A stretch of 64,000 nt of DNA from Syncephalastrum monosporum B8922 (lineage: Eukaryota > Mucoromycota > Mucoromycetes > Mucorales > Syncephalastraceae), in assembly GCA_000697355.1 (NCBI GenBank), contig JNEN01001262.1, positions 434,001-498,000 of the forward strand, read 5' to 3'. The notes under the pieces are model-generated. The model made no database searches. It worked only from the letters and a program-made list of their open reading frames with translations, and was not told the origin of the DNA. Below, piece by piece: positions 8,846-20,082 of the stretch. The first letter of the stretch is position 1, and each line of letters opens with the position of its first letter. Both the position numbers and the translations under genes were made by a program.

Positions 8846-11131
8846 TCAAGAAGAGTCATGGCTGTCGCGCAGGTAAATCTCCTCGGCCATCAATCCTTCT
8901 TCTTCGTCTTGGCCGGGGATGGCTGTCCATTCGTTGGAGCTTTCTGGTCGATAGTCAACCGGTGTCCAGATAAGCCAGCCCAAGAATGCCTAAACGATGC
9001 TGTCAGTTGCCAAGTAAACAACGCGCCTTCAAATAAATAAATTACCATGTAAATGGTGCCGAATACAACAGCTGCGATCAGGGACCCAAGGCCCGTAACA
9101 TGTGACACACACAGAAAGCTATTGAATGCAACGACGATCGCTGTCAAAACCCAGCAGATGCAGTACACAAGCGTGGATGATTTGAACTCGTCCGACATGA
9201 CAGCCGAGGATGCCGACAGCTTAAGGATCGGTATGAGCACCGGCGGAAGGCAGACACTGTAAGAGCACTCATTGAGCCTTTCCCCTACAAACCCAGCCTG
9301 AAATCCTTTTGCATACCTTTGAAGCACGTTCAAGAGTTCGCCCATATTGTCAAAATGATCCACAGCAAAGATAGCCACCAGCATACTGGGGATAAGCGAA
9401 ACGCCGCGCGTGATAGCCACTCGATGCCACTCCTTTTTGAAAACATTGCCGAAAAATCCTTCCGTCACGTATTGTCCTGCGAAGGTTCCAGTCATGGTCG
9501 AACTCTGCCCAGCTGTACACACATGAAAGAGTGTCAATTTTGTGTATGCTGCCTTTCGAGCGCCTCTCTGTCCACACTTACCAGCCAACAGACCGGCGGC
9601 CCACAAATACTGAGCAGCCGAGCCGAGGGTCCGTTTCAGCACCGCGTCCGCATCACCCAATCCTGGTATTTCGACATTGACGGCATCTGGTTTGTAAAAT
9701 ACTACATGCACAGATACAGATACAGATGGCGGATCCGCGTCTCGCTTTTAGACTATTTTCTTGCATTCTCCGCATTCCTTTCTTACCTTGTGCAAAAACA
9801 ACCACGATAGCCAAGTTGACGAGAAAAGACAAAAAGAGGGCAAGGCCGGACTCGATGCCAAAGTAAAAGTTGGCTTCCTTACGTTTGCTGACGGATGGAT
9901 TGGGGCCGAGATCGCGCGAGCCGACGAGTGCGCTGTGAAGGAACATGTTGTGTGGCATGACGACTGCGCCAAGCATACCCACCGCCTGTACCACCGCTCC
10001 GCGAGGTACGACGGGCACAGCAATGCCTTTGAGGATCTGCGGTACCTCGGGTTGTGAGGCCACCATTTCGACCCAAAAACATGTCGTCATGACAAGGATG
10101 AGGACCAGGAAGAAGGCTTCCATTTTCCGCATGCCGTAACGCTGGATCATCATAAACGTGAACGTATCGATGGCGGTCATAAGGACACCCGCCCAGAGCG
10201 GCAGCCTCAAGAGGATATGCAGTGCGATGGCGGTGCCGATAATTTCCATGATATCGGCGCCCACAATGGCGCACTGGGCAAAGCCCCACAGCAGGACCGT
10301 CATCCGTCGCGAGTAGCTTTGTCGAATCAGCTGTGCCAAATGGCGCCCTGTGACGGTGCCCAGTCGTGCTGAGAGCAGTTGAAAGACAAGGCCTTGAAGA
10401 AAAAAAAGGACGAAAATGGGTTACTTTATGTTCCGTTTAGCCTTTCATCGCTCGCCACCCTGGACTTACCGATGAGATGGGCCCAAAACAGCAGCCACAG
10501 GAGACTGTAGCCGGCTACAGCACCTGCCTGCAGATCAGACTCCAGGTTGCCCGGATCAAGGTATGCGATCGACCTAAGGATGATAATGAACAATGACGGA
10601 TAAGGAGGCGTGGTTTCAATGGGAGCCAACGTGTGTGATGCAGTGCAGTGCGGGAGGGGGGGGGGTGCGTGTGTGCGTGTTTGTGTGTACGGAGCGACTG
10701 CATGGACGATATACTTACATCAGCCAACCTAGGTAATTTTAATCAAAGCGCAGGTCAACACTTCCACGTCCTTTGGTTACACATCTAATTTTTTCGAAAA
10801 GAAAAGAGGGTGTACCTGGGCCGGTATATTTCCACAGCTTCTTGAAGGAGAAGCAGGAGCGGGAGACGCTGCCAGTGTTGATCTCGGGTTTTATTTCCAG
10901 ATCGTCGGATCGTCTCCGCCGCCTTCGTCCTCGTTCGGGCCCGGAAGCGTCGCCATCGGTGAGATCGTCCATGTCGTCATCGGACTGGAAAGCAGCATAA
11001 CGAAGAGGACTGTCCGAATCAAGCTGGTGCCGCTTTGTATGGTGAGCATGGAGGTCGTCCAGCTGAAGAAGACTCAGCTCCGAGTCGTCGTCAAGGTCCT
11101 CTGGGAGACGCGAGCTCTCGTGAGGAACCAT
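8846..11131 (-). CDS. NRAMP-family divalent metal transporter (SMF type)
   Basis: Nine exons: 10816-11131, 10719-10728, 10470-10573, 9787-10392, 9582-9686, 9317-9512, 9046-9256 and 8846-8989 plus the intervening phases sum to 1692 nt, 563 residues (eight listed blocks; all junctions are in frame). The signature metal-site motif DPGN is at 115-118 and MPHN near 290, both intact. About eleven hydrophobic helices follow a charged, Arg- and Asp-rich cytoplasmic N-terminus. It should import Mn2+/Fe2+ with protons; plasma membrane or vacuole cannot be told apart. The second exon is only 10 nt (10719-10728) and supplies GWLM of the [15 protein letters not shown] motif. The start at 11131 is the first Met after a likely leader; a Met 19 residues upstream (11188) is possible. 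Confidence 0.95.
10719..10728 (-). other. 10-nt microexon of the NRAMP transporter gene
   Basis: On the minus strand GTTGGCTGAT is flanked by an acceptor (TTACCTAG) and a donor (GTAAGTATA). Skipping it would join phase 1 to phase 2 and shift the frame. Including it restores G-W-L-M directly ahead of SIAYLDPGN, the order conserved across NRAMP proteins. Confidence 0.88.
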
Positions 11132-11735
11132 GGACGCTGTGAAAAAGGATAGAAAAGAAAGAGAGAAAAAGAGAGAGCGCACACACACGAGCGTCGTGCA
11201 CGGCGGAGGAGAACGCGCGCCTTTCCAAAATGCGCTATCGGCACTGGCCGGGTTCTGTACACACAGACCCTGGTGTTCCTCATTGGCCGGTTGCCTTAAA
11301 ATGCATGTGCAAATTAAAAGGCGTATAGCATTTTCGTTTTTTCTTTATTATACTTTGTCTGCTCACTAGCGTTCAGCCTAACCCACCTTCCATCTTTCAC
11401 ACTGAAAACAGAACATACCTCTGCTTCAGTATCTGTACGAGGGAATATCCTGGGGGTGAGCCAGTACCATGGCTGGAAATGGGTTTTCAAGGTGTGACAG
11501 AGAGGACAAGGCTATTTGATCAATTATCCAATCGCAGACGCATTTGCAACCCACGCTTTCTACTCTTTTGTCCTTCCCTTATTATAAATTTTTTTGTTAA
11601 AAGGCTTGCAGCAAAACATGTTTTATTGTTGGGAGGGAAGAATGCAAAATGTATATAAAAAGCTGGAAATACAAAAGAAAGGAAAAAAAAAAAAGAGAGA
11701 GAAATAAAAGAAAAATAAAAGAAGAATGGACCCGA
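11132..11735. promoter_or_regulatory. NRAMP upstream region and POL5 3' side
   Basis: About 600 bases lie upstream of the NRAMP start and downstream of the POL5 stop codon, both genes running leftwards... the NRAMP promoter and the POL5 terminator region must share it. It holds purine-rich runs (11150-11185, 11670-11720) but no recognised gene or binding site. Confidence 0.45.
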
Positions 11736-14700
11736 TCAGTTTTCAAGCTTCAGCTTACGCTTCTTGGTTTGGTACATTTGAAGCCATTTTTGTGCCATCT
11801 TTTGCTTGTACTTTTTCTTGATCGAGCCATCCTTGAGGAGGGTCTCGAGTGTGTCGGCAAGGGAGAGGGTGCTGAGAGGATATCGCATGGCAAAATGCCG
11901 GATCAGCTCGCCCTGATATGTGTTGGGATGGTTTGTAGCAAAGAACCGGCGCATCGATGCATCATAGATCGCCGCCACCCGTTCCAGATCGCCCTTGGTT
12001 TCTGCCGACAGCTCGTCCGACGTCAGGAGCATGTCACGGCCAGTGGCAATGCATTTACGCAGATAAGCCGACAGCTTGCAGGACACGTCCACCAGCGGCC
12101 GGCCCTTGGCGTTCGCTGCAAAGTCATGAACGGACTGCAGGATGTCAAACACATAGTCTTCGCGGACGCGAGGGTAGTCGGTGTTGGCGGCAAGTTTGTT
12201 GAGGACGGAGATGCACTTGGATTGGAGCTGTCCAAACGCGGATTTAGCAGGCGCTGTCCGGATCAAGTTCAGCAGGGGTGTAATGATCACGAGTACAAGC
12301 GGGTTTTCAGGGTCGCGTTGCGTAAAGACGTGCAAGAGCTCGACAACCCGGTTTTTGAATTGCACCACGTCGTTTTCGCGCTCTAAAACCCGTTTCATTC
12401 AGTTCACCTTGGCCAACACACTCTTCCCGTTTTTACTTACGATATTTGCGTTCCTTTTCTTGTTTCCGCTCCTTGAATACTTGTGCGAGCTTCTCGTCAA
12501 AGGCGAACATGGCATCATCGTCCAGTTCCATGTCATCAGCGTCGTCATCTTCGGCCAGAACGCCTTCTTGGCGCATGACAGCTTCCAGCTTCGCTTCCAG
12601 CTCGGGATCGCCACCTGTCTCCTCGTCATCGCTTTCCTCATCGCTTTCCTCTTCGTCTTCCTCCTCTTCTTCATCGTCCTCTTCGTTCTCGTCCATATCA
12701 ACGTCATCTTCAAACAGCTCAGCTGCTTCTTCGCTGTCTTCGTCTGTGGTCAGAATCTAGTGAACCGCGTATGAGCATCTGCTGCGATCCGTTGTCCATT
12801 TGCGAGCCACTTACATTGAGAATGTTGTTCAAAGTGTCCTCCGTCACATGAGGAGCAATGATTCTAAAGACACGCGTAGCCGCATCCCGGAGGGCAGGAG
12901 ACTCGTTTGTCAGGAAACTGATCAAGATATCGACGACGACGTCAATCGGCTTCGGTGTCTCGTCCGCCTGCTTGGCCTTCTTTGTGCCACGCTTGGCCTT
13001 GCCGAACAAGAGGCCGTAGCACTGTACAAGATCCGTCATGGTGTCTGTGGATTCACTGGGTTCGGAAAGCAGGTTCAAACCGACATAGGACACGAGCAGA
13101 GCAAAGCCAAACTCGACGCTGTTGGTCGGGTTCTCGATCTTTTCGAGTTTCTGATTCAGCTCCGTCAGAAGTTTATCCGCCTCATTGTACTTTGCCTTGC
13201 ACTCCTTGGTGAAATACTCATCGACCTTGACACTCTTGTCGTTCAGAAGCTCGCCAAGCACCTTGAAGACGTGGTACACCCAGGGCTTGCCATCGTCGGC
13301 CAGACCGTGCAGCTTGCGCGATTTGAGGGCGTTGACGCCCATCTCCTTGACCTTGGCAGGAGGCGAGACGATAGCAAAGTAGTGCAGGACATCTTGGAAG
13401 CGCCGCTGACACACCTCACGGGTCTCGGGTGACAAGGGTGGGTTGGGCACATGCAGGTTGGTGAAGAAGGGTTTGCTCGGAGCGTCTTTCTTGACGTCGA
13501 AAAAGGCGTGCGTCATGACAAAGCCGGCCACGCGCACGAGCCACTCCTGCTCCTTGGGAATATGGTTGTTCTGGATGAGGTAGAGCATCTGCGACACGAC
13601 CCATTCGCGCTGGGCGCTCGCGTTCGACGACGTCTGCTGCTCGTAAAAGGTCTTGGCCAAGTATTCGAGATAGGACTGCACGTTTTCGCTGTCGAGCTGC
13701 GCGACAAGGTTCTCGACGAGTCGGGTCTTGGTCGCCTTGTCAAAGTTGACGTGGCCATTCTTGCCTACCAACTGCAGGACAATCGCCAGAGCCACCTTGC
13801 GGTTGGTCTCACCCTTGCGCTGAATGACGCGCGCCTGAATAAAACAAAACGAAAGTAAGCGCCAGATCAAGAAAGCGCCAGACCAAGATAGCGCGTGTCC
13901 TCGCATCCACATACCGTGTACTGGGCTGCCTTGATGAGATAGCTCTCCGGGTGAGTCAAGTATTTGTAGAAGCACTTCATAAAGCTGGGAGTGAAGATGA
14001 TGGGGACCTGGTTCTCATCCAGGCCGGGGAGGACCTTGGCAAGGAGCTTGAAGCCCCAGAAAATGCGTCCGGTCGCTGCTGCGTCCGCAAAGAGGGCGGC
14101 TATGACGGAAATAGAGATGTGTCAGTACCAGCCCGCGCCCCTTCCATTCTTAGTTATATACTTACGATCAACGACGTTCAGCCAGAACTCGGCAAAGCTC
14201 ACAGTTCGGTCCGATGAAGCCTGCGAAGCGACACCGTTGCCCTTGCTGTCGCGGCGCTTCTTCTTGGGACGGTCGGACTCTTCTTTTGCGTGGCCGTTCG
14301 TCTGAGGTGTATCGAGATAGGTAGCAATCAACTGGTCCCACACAGGATGCAGCTCGGGGCGCCAGTTGATCTTTTGGTCTCTCTCGGACACGGAGGCATT
14401 CTAATCAAGCGAAGCGTCAGTGACCTGGGATATGGAGGGTGAATGTAGCAGTACCTTGAGAATATCGAAGAGGATAGGGACGTTGGATTCGGCCAGCACG
14501 TTTGTGCTGTTCCAGCCCTTGAATTGAGCCGAGAGATCGACCTGAGGAGCGTGCTGCTGGAGGGCGAGGACAAGGCTCAGTTCGTCAATGTTACCGACCG
14601 TCTCCCGAATAAAGGTTTGCATGATCTTGTTCAGGATCTCATCATTGCTCTTGACCTGTCTCACCGTTAGCAGGGACCAAAAGATAGTATGCGGAGGGGA

Positions 14701-15362
14701 CTTACGAAGGGAAGCATGTGGATGACAACATAGTAAGAGACTTCCGTGAGGTAGTCTTTGGCACGGCTGGTCTGAGCGACCTCGTCAATGATTTTCTCAA
14801 GGTCGGCGTTGGTGGTGGACGGGCGAGCGAGCATACCAGCCCCGATAACGGACAGCAGACCGAACAAGCGACCAAAGATTCTGTCGCGCACTTCCTCGCC
14901 CTTCATTTTGTTGGTTCGCTCGGTGAACTTGAACAAGAGATCGAGAACAAGTTTCAGGGTGATCTTGTCCGTCATGGCAAGAAGCTAAGTTGGGAAGGGC
15001 AAGAACGGGGATGGGTTGGATTGAGTTGGATTGAGTTGGCATGTCAGAAACATAATAAATATAATAGGATGAAAGAGTCGCCCAAGTACCTCGGTAAGAG
15101 CAAGCGAGAAACCTTGCCGAGATCCTTGACGGGAGGAAGGCAGACCACGCAAGAGACGGCGAATGGCATAAGAAACGTCAGGAGCGCAGGCAGCATCGAG
15201 CTGTTCTTCAGTGTCGATCGTGTCTGGGAGGGTATCAAACTTGGCCTCGTGGTCCTTCTGGAAGCGAGCAAGCACGCGAATCAAGGACTGAGCAGACTGG
15301 AGACGTGCCTGCGGATCGAGGGACGCAAGATCCCAATACAGCTGAAGAGTGTCCGTCGCCAT
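11736..15362 (-). CDS. POL5: DNA polymerase phi / MYBBP1A family nucleolar protein POL5
   Basis: Eight exons (15090-15362, 14706-14984, 14455-14655, 14166-14400, 13915-14099, 12815-13834, 12441-12756, 11736-12382) sum to 3156 nt, 1051 residues, close to the length of yeast Pol5. The N-terminus MATDTLQLYWDLASLD, the segments with LLRGLPSSRQGSRQGFSLALTE and RIFGRLFGLLSVI, and the alpha-solenoid-like body match the family. A strongly acidic block (DMDENEEDDEEEEEDEEE and after) interrupts the C-terminal third, and the tail is Lys/Arg-rich (TKKRKLKLEN), as expected for a nucleolar protein. Despite its name the family acts in rDNA transcription and 60S ribosome assembly rather than DNA synthesis. 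It is followed downstream in the same orientation by NRAMP and preceded by the AIM19-like gene. Confidence 0.95.
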
Positions 15363-15626
15363 ACAGGAAAAAACCTAAAGGAGGGAAATTTTCAGTTCTT
15401 CTCGCAGGAAACTCAAATTTGGGAATTCACTGCGAAGCCACATTATGGAAGCAATGAGACGATACATGCTGAGACTCTCCCCCGCCCTCCCATACTAAAC
15501 ACACCAAAGCGGGTGATGTTAAGCTCTATTGAACCCCATGTGCCAATCCCTCGCTCCTCTTCATTTCTTTTGGTATATCATGCTCTATTTTCTTCATTGC
15601 AATGCTGTCCTACTATGCTGTATGCT

Positions 15627-16160
15627 TTAAATGTAACCGTTCACCTTGAGTGTCTTCTTGCCGTAGATGGCAGTGTCCAGCGCTGCCATCGCCACCATTG
15701 CCATTGGCACCGGTTTAAAGGACATTAACGCGCGTCGTGCATTAAGAAATGCCCACGAAAGACACCAGGCTAAGGCACACAGACGTGACAAGAAGAAGTA
15801 GAAGGGGGGTCAGGAGCTATCCGTATGTCAACGCTGGGCAGTACTGTACCTGTCGCAATACCCGCTCCGTTGTCTGCGTCGCCCACGTGAGTCACGTAGC
15901 CAGCGCCAGCAAAGATGCCACCAAACGCAACCGACTGCATCATGGACGGCATCCCAGGAAGTTTCCTGACCGCCAACGGGATAGTCGCAAATGCTGTCAT
16001 AAGAGAGGAGTGAGGTTCGCTGTGTGATCAGCACACACTAGGAGAGAAAAAACATACACAGCGCAGAGAAGGCCCAGATAGGATAAGGGGTCTCGGATTG
16101 CTTATCCACCCAGGAAGGTGCTTCGTCCGCTTCCTTCGTGTGCTGTGCCGGCCGAGACAT
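15627..16160 (-). CDS. AIM19: AIM19-like small mitochondrial membrane protein
   Basis: Three exons (16058-16160, 15850-15993, 15627-15769) give 129 residues with every junction in phase. After a polar start (MSRPAQHTKEADEAPSW) come four short hydrophobic segments: PIWAFSAL.., MMQSVAFGGIFAGAGYVTHV, AWCLSWAFLNARRAL and VPMAMVAMAALDTAIYGKK. The pair SWAFLNARRAL and a final small-residue helix ending in YGKK recall the Aim19 family (altered inheritance of mitochondria 19), whose biochemical role is unknown. The family call rests on this pattern and length only. The gene is divergent from the FHA-kinase gene, 533 bases away. Confidence 0.66.
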
Positions 16161-16693
16161 CGTGTGTGCAGATATCGAAAAAGAAAATAGAACAAGTGCA
16201 GCCCGGCAAACGCTCTGAATTACCGGGTGCAGTCACGCCTCTTGAGCGTGTCATGCCGACGAAATCCTGTTACATGCTGATGCCTCATATCATCCACCCA
16301 CCGACTATGCCGCCCTACCATGGTCGAGGCATAGTCTCTAGGCTGATCTACACGGCCTCGACCGGACTGCACTTGCGACAGTCAGAAGGAAGAAGAACGA
16401 GAAAGCTCGTCTGTAGGCACGGCTGCTATAGAGTATACATGACGTACACCCGCCGCTTCTGTGCACTGGCCAGTCAACGACAAGGTCGGGATAAGCCGTA
16501 GCTGTCGTACTGTCTTAAAAATGCGATATATACTGGTGTTGAGTTCACTTTCTAGAACTACTACGGGCAGAGCCTTTTTTGGCCAGAGAAGCGCGTTTGA
16601 CGTAATTATGGAAAGCGCGCATAGTCAGCTAGGGCGTCTTTGATTTCCGCTGACCTGTTTTATCCCTTCCCCACCCAATCGTTCTTCTTCCTA
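16161..16693. promoter_or_regulatory. Divergent promoter region, AIM19-like gene and FHA-kinase
   Basis: The two genes are transcribed away from each other from this 533-base interval. I see no clear TATA box near either start and no coding signal in it. Confidence 0.5.
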
Positions 16694-18852
16694 ATGGCAT
16701 CTGATAATCCTCCAAAAAGGGTCGCTGTTCTACGAGGATTCGGTTCCAGTGTCAAAGGGCGTGGTATGTGACTGACTGGAAATGGTGTCTGTTCTGAGCT
16801 GATGTCTGTTGCAAGTCTTGGAGATCATGAGTGACCCGCCATTACAGTCGTTCGGTTGTACCTTTGAACGGTAACCTGCCTATAAATAAGTTGGCCCCAA
16901 CCCACTTACCTTGTTTCTAGGAGACTCGACGTAGAGAATGGCATCAACAAAATATACGGGATTATGCACGTCGTAAGTGCTTTTTCTGTGGGACAAACTC
17001 TATTTTGACAAAGCACGACCTCAGAAATACACTCGAGTGGATGAGCCGATTGTCTTCCTCTACGCCTACCAACCAATATATAGCAAGTATTCGCTCCTAT
17101 GTCGATACTTTATCTCATCGAAAGCCTGTCTCCATAGTCAATGGACATCAAATCTTTCGGAAACGACCGGTGGCGCTCTACCGAGGCGCCGTTATCAGCG
17201 TCTTTGGTCTTGAGAACAGTATGAAGATCCCATCTTTCGCGCGTCTTTCACGAACACCATTCATATTACAGGCTTCGTATACATCCCCGAAGATATTTCG
17301 TACTTTCATGGCAGCAGAACAGATGTATCTGTGTTTAAGACTTTCGTAAGCTATCCCTTAATCACGCATTCTTCCTGGGTTATCTCTTGTATTCAATATG
17401 TCTGTTTCGCTCTAGGATTTGGGCAAATACAAGCTGATGCGCTTACCGGTCTTCCTCGGAAGTGGCGCAGAAAGCCATACTTATTTGACGGTGCGGCCTG
17501 ACCGTCCTTCTCTGCAGTTAGTCTGCAAGGTCAAAGACATTGACTTTTTGCGACCTCGATCTCGTAGAAAAGAGATGGAGCTCCTACAGAAAGCCAAGCA
17601 TGTAAGAACAAACCGCAGTAGGATGCATGTCAGCACTCATCGCTGTCACCGCTAGAGTAACATCGTAAAGCTGATCCATTACGAAGAGACGCCTAAAAAT
17701 GAATATTTCATCACGCCATTGTAAAAATATGCAAGCCTTTCATCCGAGTTATCTCACTCACTGCGTCATTTACCACAGGGCTGCGGGCGGCACGCTGCAG
17801 GAGCGACTGGATGAAGCGAAACGGTCCGAATTAAGAAAAACATGCTCGGAGTCGATCCTCTTCATTTTCTACCAGATTCTGTTTGGACTTCTTGTAAGTA
17901 ACTATGTATTCCATGTCGATTCGAACAACAGATACTGATATTCGATCAATCTCATGAAGCACCTACATAGCCTGAAGCCGACAATCATTCATGGAGGTAT
18001 GTTTATATTGTGTTTCGGGTTATTGGATGTTAGCTTATGGATTTTGGGCAGATATAAAGGCAAAGAAGCGAAGCGAGTATTGAGAATTACGCACTTACTT
18101 GGAAACAGCCAGCAAATATCCTTCTTTCTGGAAATAGCGACTTCCCACACGTTGTAGTAGGAGATCTCGGTGTCTCCGTACCAAAAGACAAGGTCGATTG
18201 TCTACGTTCCTGTGGTTCCGTAGCGTACGTATGTCTAGGTCTCCTATTATAAGCATGACTGAATTTATATACCAGATACCATTCGCCTGAGCGTATCAAG
18301 GAGGAGTTCGGACCATTGGATGAAAAGTGTGACGTCTGGTCCGCAGGCGTCATATTGTACCAGATGATCACGAGCCGCTACCCATTTGGCCATCATAGCT
18401 CGATTGAAAAGTTGCGTCAACACATTGTGGAACAGGAGCCTTCCTTCCACGGATCCATTTGGTCGCAAATTGATAGCAGTAAGTCTGATTTATGCCATCG
18501 TATCATAGTAGGTTTCTCATTAGAAATGTACGACCTAGTTCGCACTATGAGCCGGAGTCTGCTGCGGAAAAAGCCAGCAGAGCGACCCACTGTGCAAGAA
18601 ACGATACGATACGGCTGTCTCTGGCTTATCGGCAACTTACAAAAGAAGCATGGTCGTGTCATTGATGACGTTAAGCATGAGAGGGAGCTATGGGAAAAGT
18701 GGGATGATAGCTATACTGTGTGCGGATGGAACACTTTTCTGGAGGACATTGAAGGCACTCGAGCAAAATATCAAAACATGCATCCTGACACGAAGCCTGA
18801 CGATGAACTGCTAAAATTTGCAAACGGCGAAGATCAATTTATACAAGAGTAG
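16694..18852 (+). CDS. FHA-domain Ser/Thr protein kinase, Chk2/Rad53/Cds1-like
   Basis: Thirteen exons: 16694-16763, 16816-16870, 16921-16972, 17014-17218, 17272-17345, 17416-17601, 17656-17720, 17779-17893, 17960-17996, 18052-18059, 18109-18224, 18276-18478, 18524-18852. They sum to 1515 nt, 504 residues. An FHA-like fold is suggested over residues about 35-140 (SIVNGHQIF, LYRGAVISVFG near its end). The kinase domain starts near 155: glycine loop GSGAES, lysine K190 (LVCKVKD), catalytic loop HGDIKPAN at 285-292, metal motif DLG at 308-310, then YHSPER and DVWSAGVILYQM. The Arg of HRD is Gly and DFG is DLG, so it is a non-RD kinase, probably still active because Asp287, Lys289, Asn292 and Asp308 are present. 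By family it would act in the DNA-damage checkpoint; that role is inferred, and the FHA part is weak. Confidence 0.85.
18052..18059 (+). other. 8-nt microexon encoding the catalytic-loop Asp and Lys of the FHA-kinase
   Basis: ATATAAAG is preceded by a GTATGT...GGGCAG intron (17997-18051) and followed by an intron with a GC donor and an AAACAG acceptor (18060-18108, 49 nt). With it the protein reads HG-DIK-PANILL. Without it, or by reading on, the frame meets a stop or loses the catalytic loop. The total of 13 exons is in frame only with this 8-nt piece. Confidence 0.8.
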
Positions 18853-20082
18853 AGCTCCTAGCATGCAATTACACACTTTTCTTACATGTAGTGCAGAGAT
18901 TGTAGATGATGTAATATAAATACCATATATTTCGCCCAACTGTTGCCGTAGCATGATAATAGAAAAACCGTGAATAGAGGCAGGATAGCTCATCAAACAG
19001 ACATGGCAGGCCGAAGAAGCACAGATGACTAGCTGGCGGTTATTGGTACGCCCAGATATACACCAGCGACCGTTACATTTCGAAAAATAATAGACTAGAA
19101 GCCGTTTGTTATACTAGATTCTTGTGGTAGCTACTTCCCGTCCAATGAATTATACCCAAGCCGAAATGTCTGGACGAAAAGGCGGATAGGGACTTTTTTT
19201 TTTCGGAAAATGCGAACCCAGGTCCGATTGCCATGGGAGAATGCTACCATATCTAATTTTTCGTGTACCTTGAGCTCCCGCGGTACAGGTACCGAGCACT
19301 GTCCCGAGAGAAGAACCTTCGACTATGTAACATCCCGCTTATCCAATGACATGATCTGTAATGCGAGCAAATTCGTTATAAAAAATAGCTATGGCAACAA
19401 GGCCACAAGACGTACCGAGAAATGGGAATCTTTTGGTTTGAATCAGAGGGCCATTCAGGGTAAGCACCAGTGATCGTGAAACGGAACACATGTATGCAAA
19501 TAGAAAGCTCCTCTTTGACGCACCTGGGATCCCGCCCACAGTTTGTCCAATAGGAATACTATAGCAAGCACACGTGGACCTTCCTCGAACGGGAGCTGCA
19601 AGGCGACGTACTGTATCTCGCATATGAACGAAGATACGTTCGTGTTTGCGAGCAGTGATAGTCAATTTATCGAATTTCATTTCCGCATGTCGTTTTCAAA
19701 ATACAAGCTGAAAAGCGGGTGACCTCTCAAGTGTGTGGCATAGTGATAGCACTGCTTCTATCGAGTAACTTTGTGGGTTCCTTGCCTTTTACGTAGTGAC
19801 TTTAGAAACAATAAGGGCTGTGGCCAACAATAATAGCTTGGTCTTGAGCATATCACAAAGACGAGGTATTAGTCAAAGGCACGAACCCCGCGATGTACAA
19901 ATGGCCCGTGCGCGCAGACGGTATATCTAGGAGCGGGCCAATAAAAGAAGCCAATGAAATCCGAGATAAAAAAATATACACAGTGGACAGGTCCTATTTC
20001 TCTCAGCTCGGGTAGCTCGGTTTCTTCCTTTTCTTCTTTTTCACCCAGACTCACCCACTTCAAGAGCAAGCAACCCATAATC
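18853..20082. other. 1.2-kb intergenic region, no gene seen
   Basis: The sequence is mixed with many short stops. A T-tract lies near 19195-19204. The last 100 bases are CT-rich and form the allantoinase promoter and leader. I found no tRNA, repeat family or conserved peptide in it. Confidence 0.5.

Noticed and set aside
12399..13858. Long plus-strand and alternative minus frames inside POL5
   Set aside because: Shadows of the POL5 coding exons; Ser- or Leu-rich translations mirror the acidic block.
18052..18157. Reading the kinase locus as a frameshifted pseudogene
   Set aside because: The 8-nt microexon plus GC-AG intron restores every conserved residue and the total frame over 13 exons.
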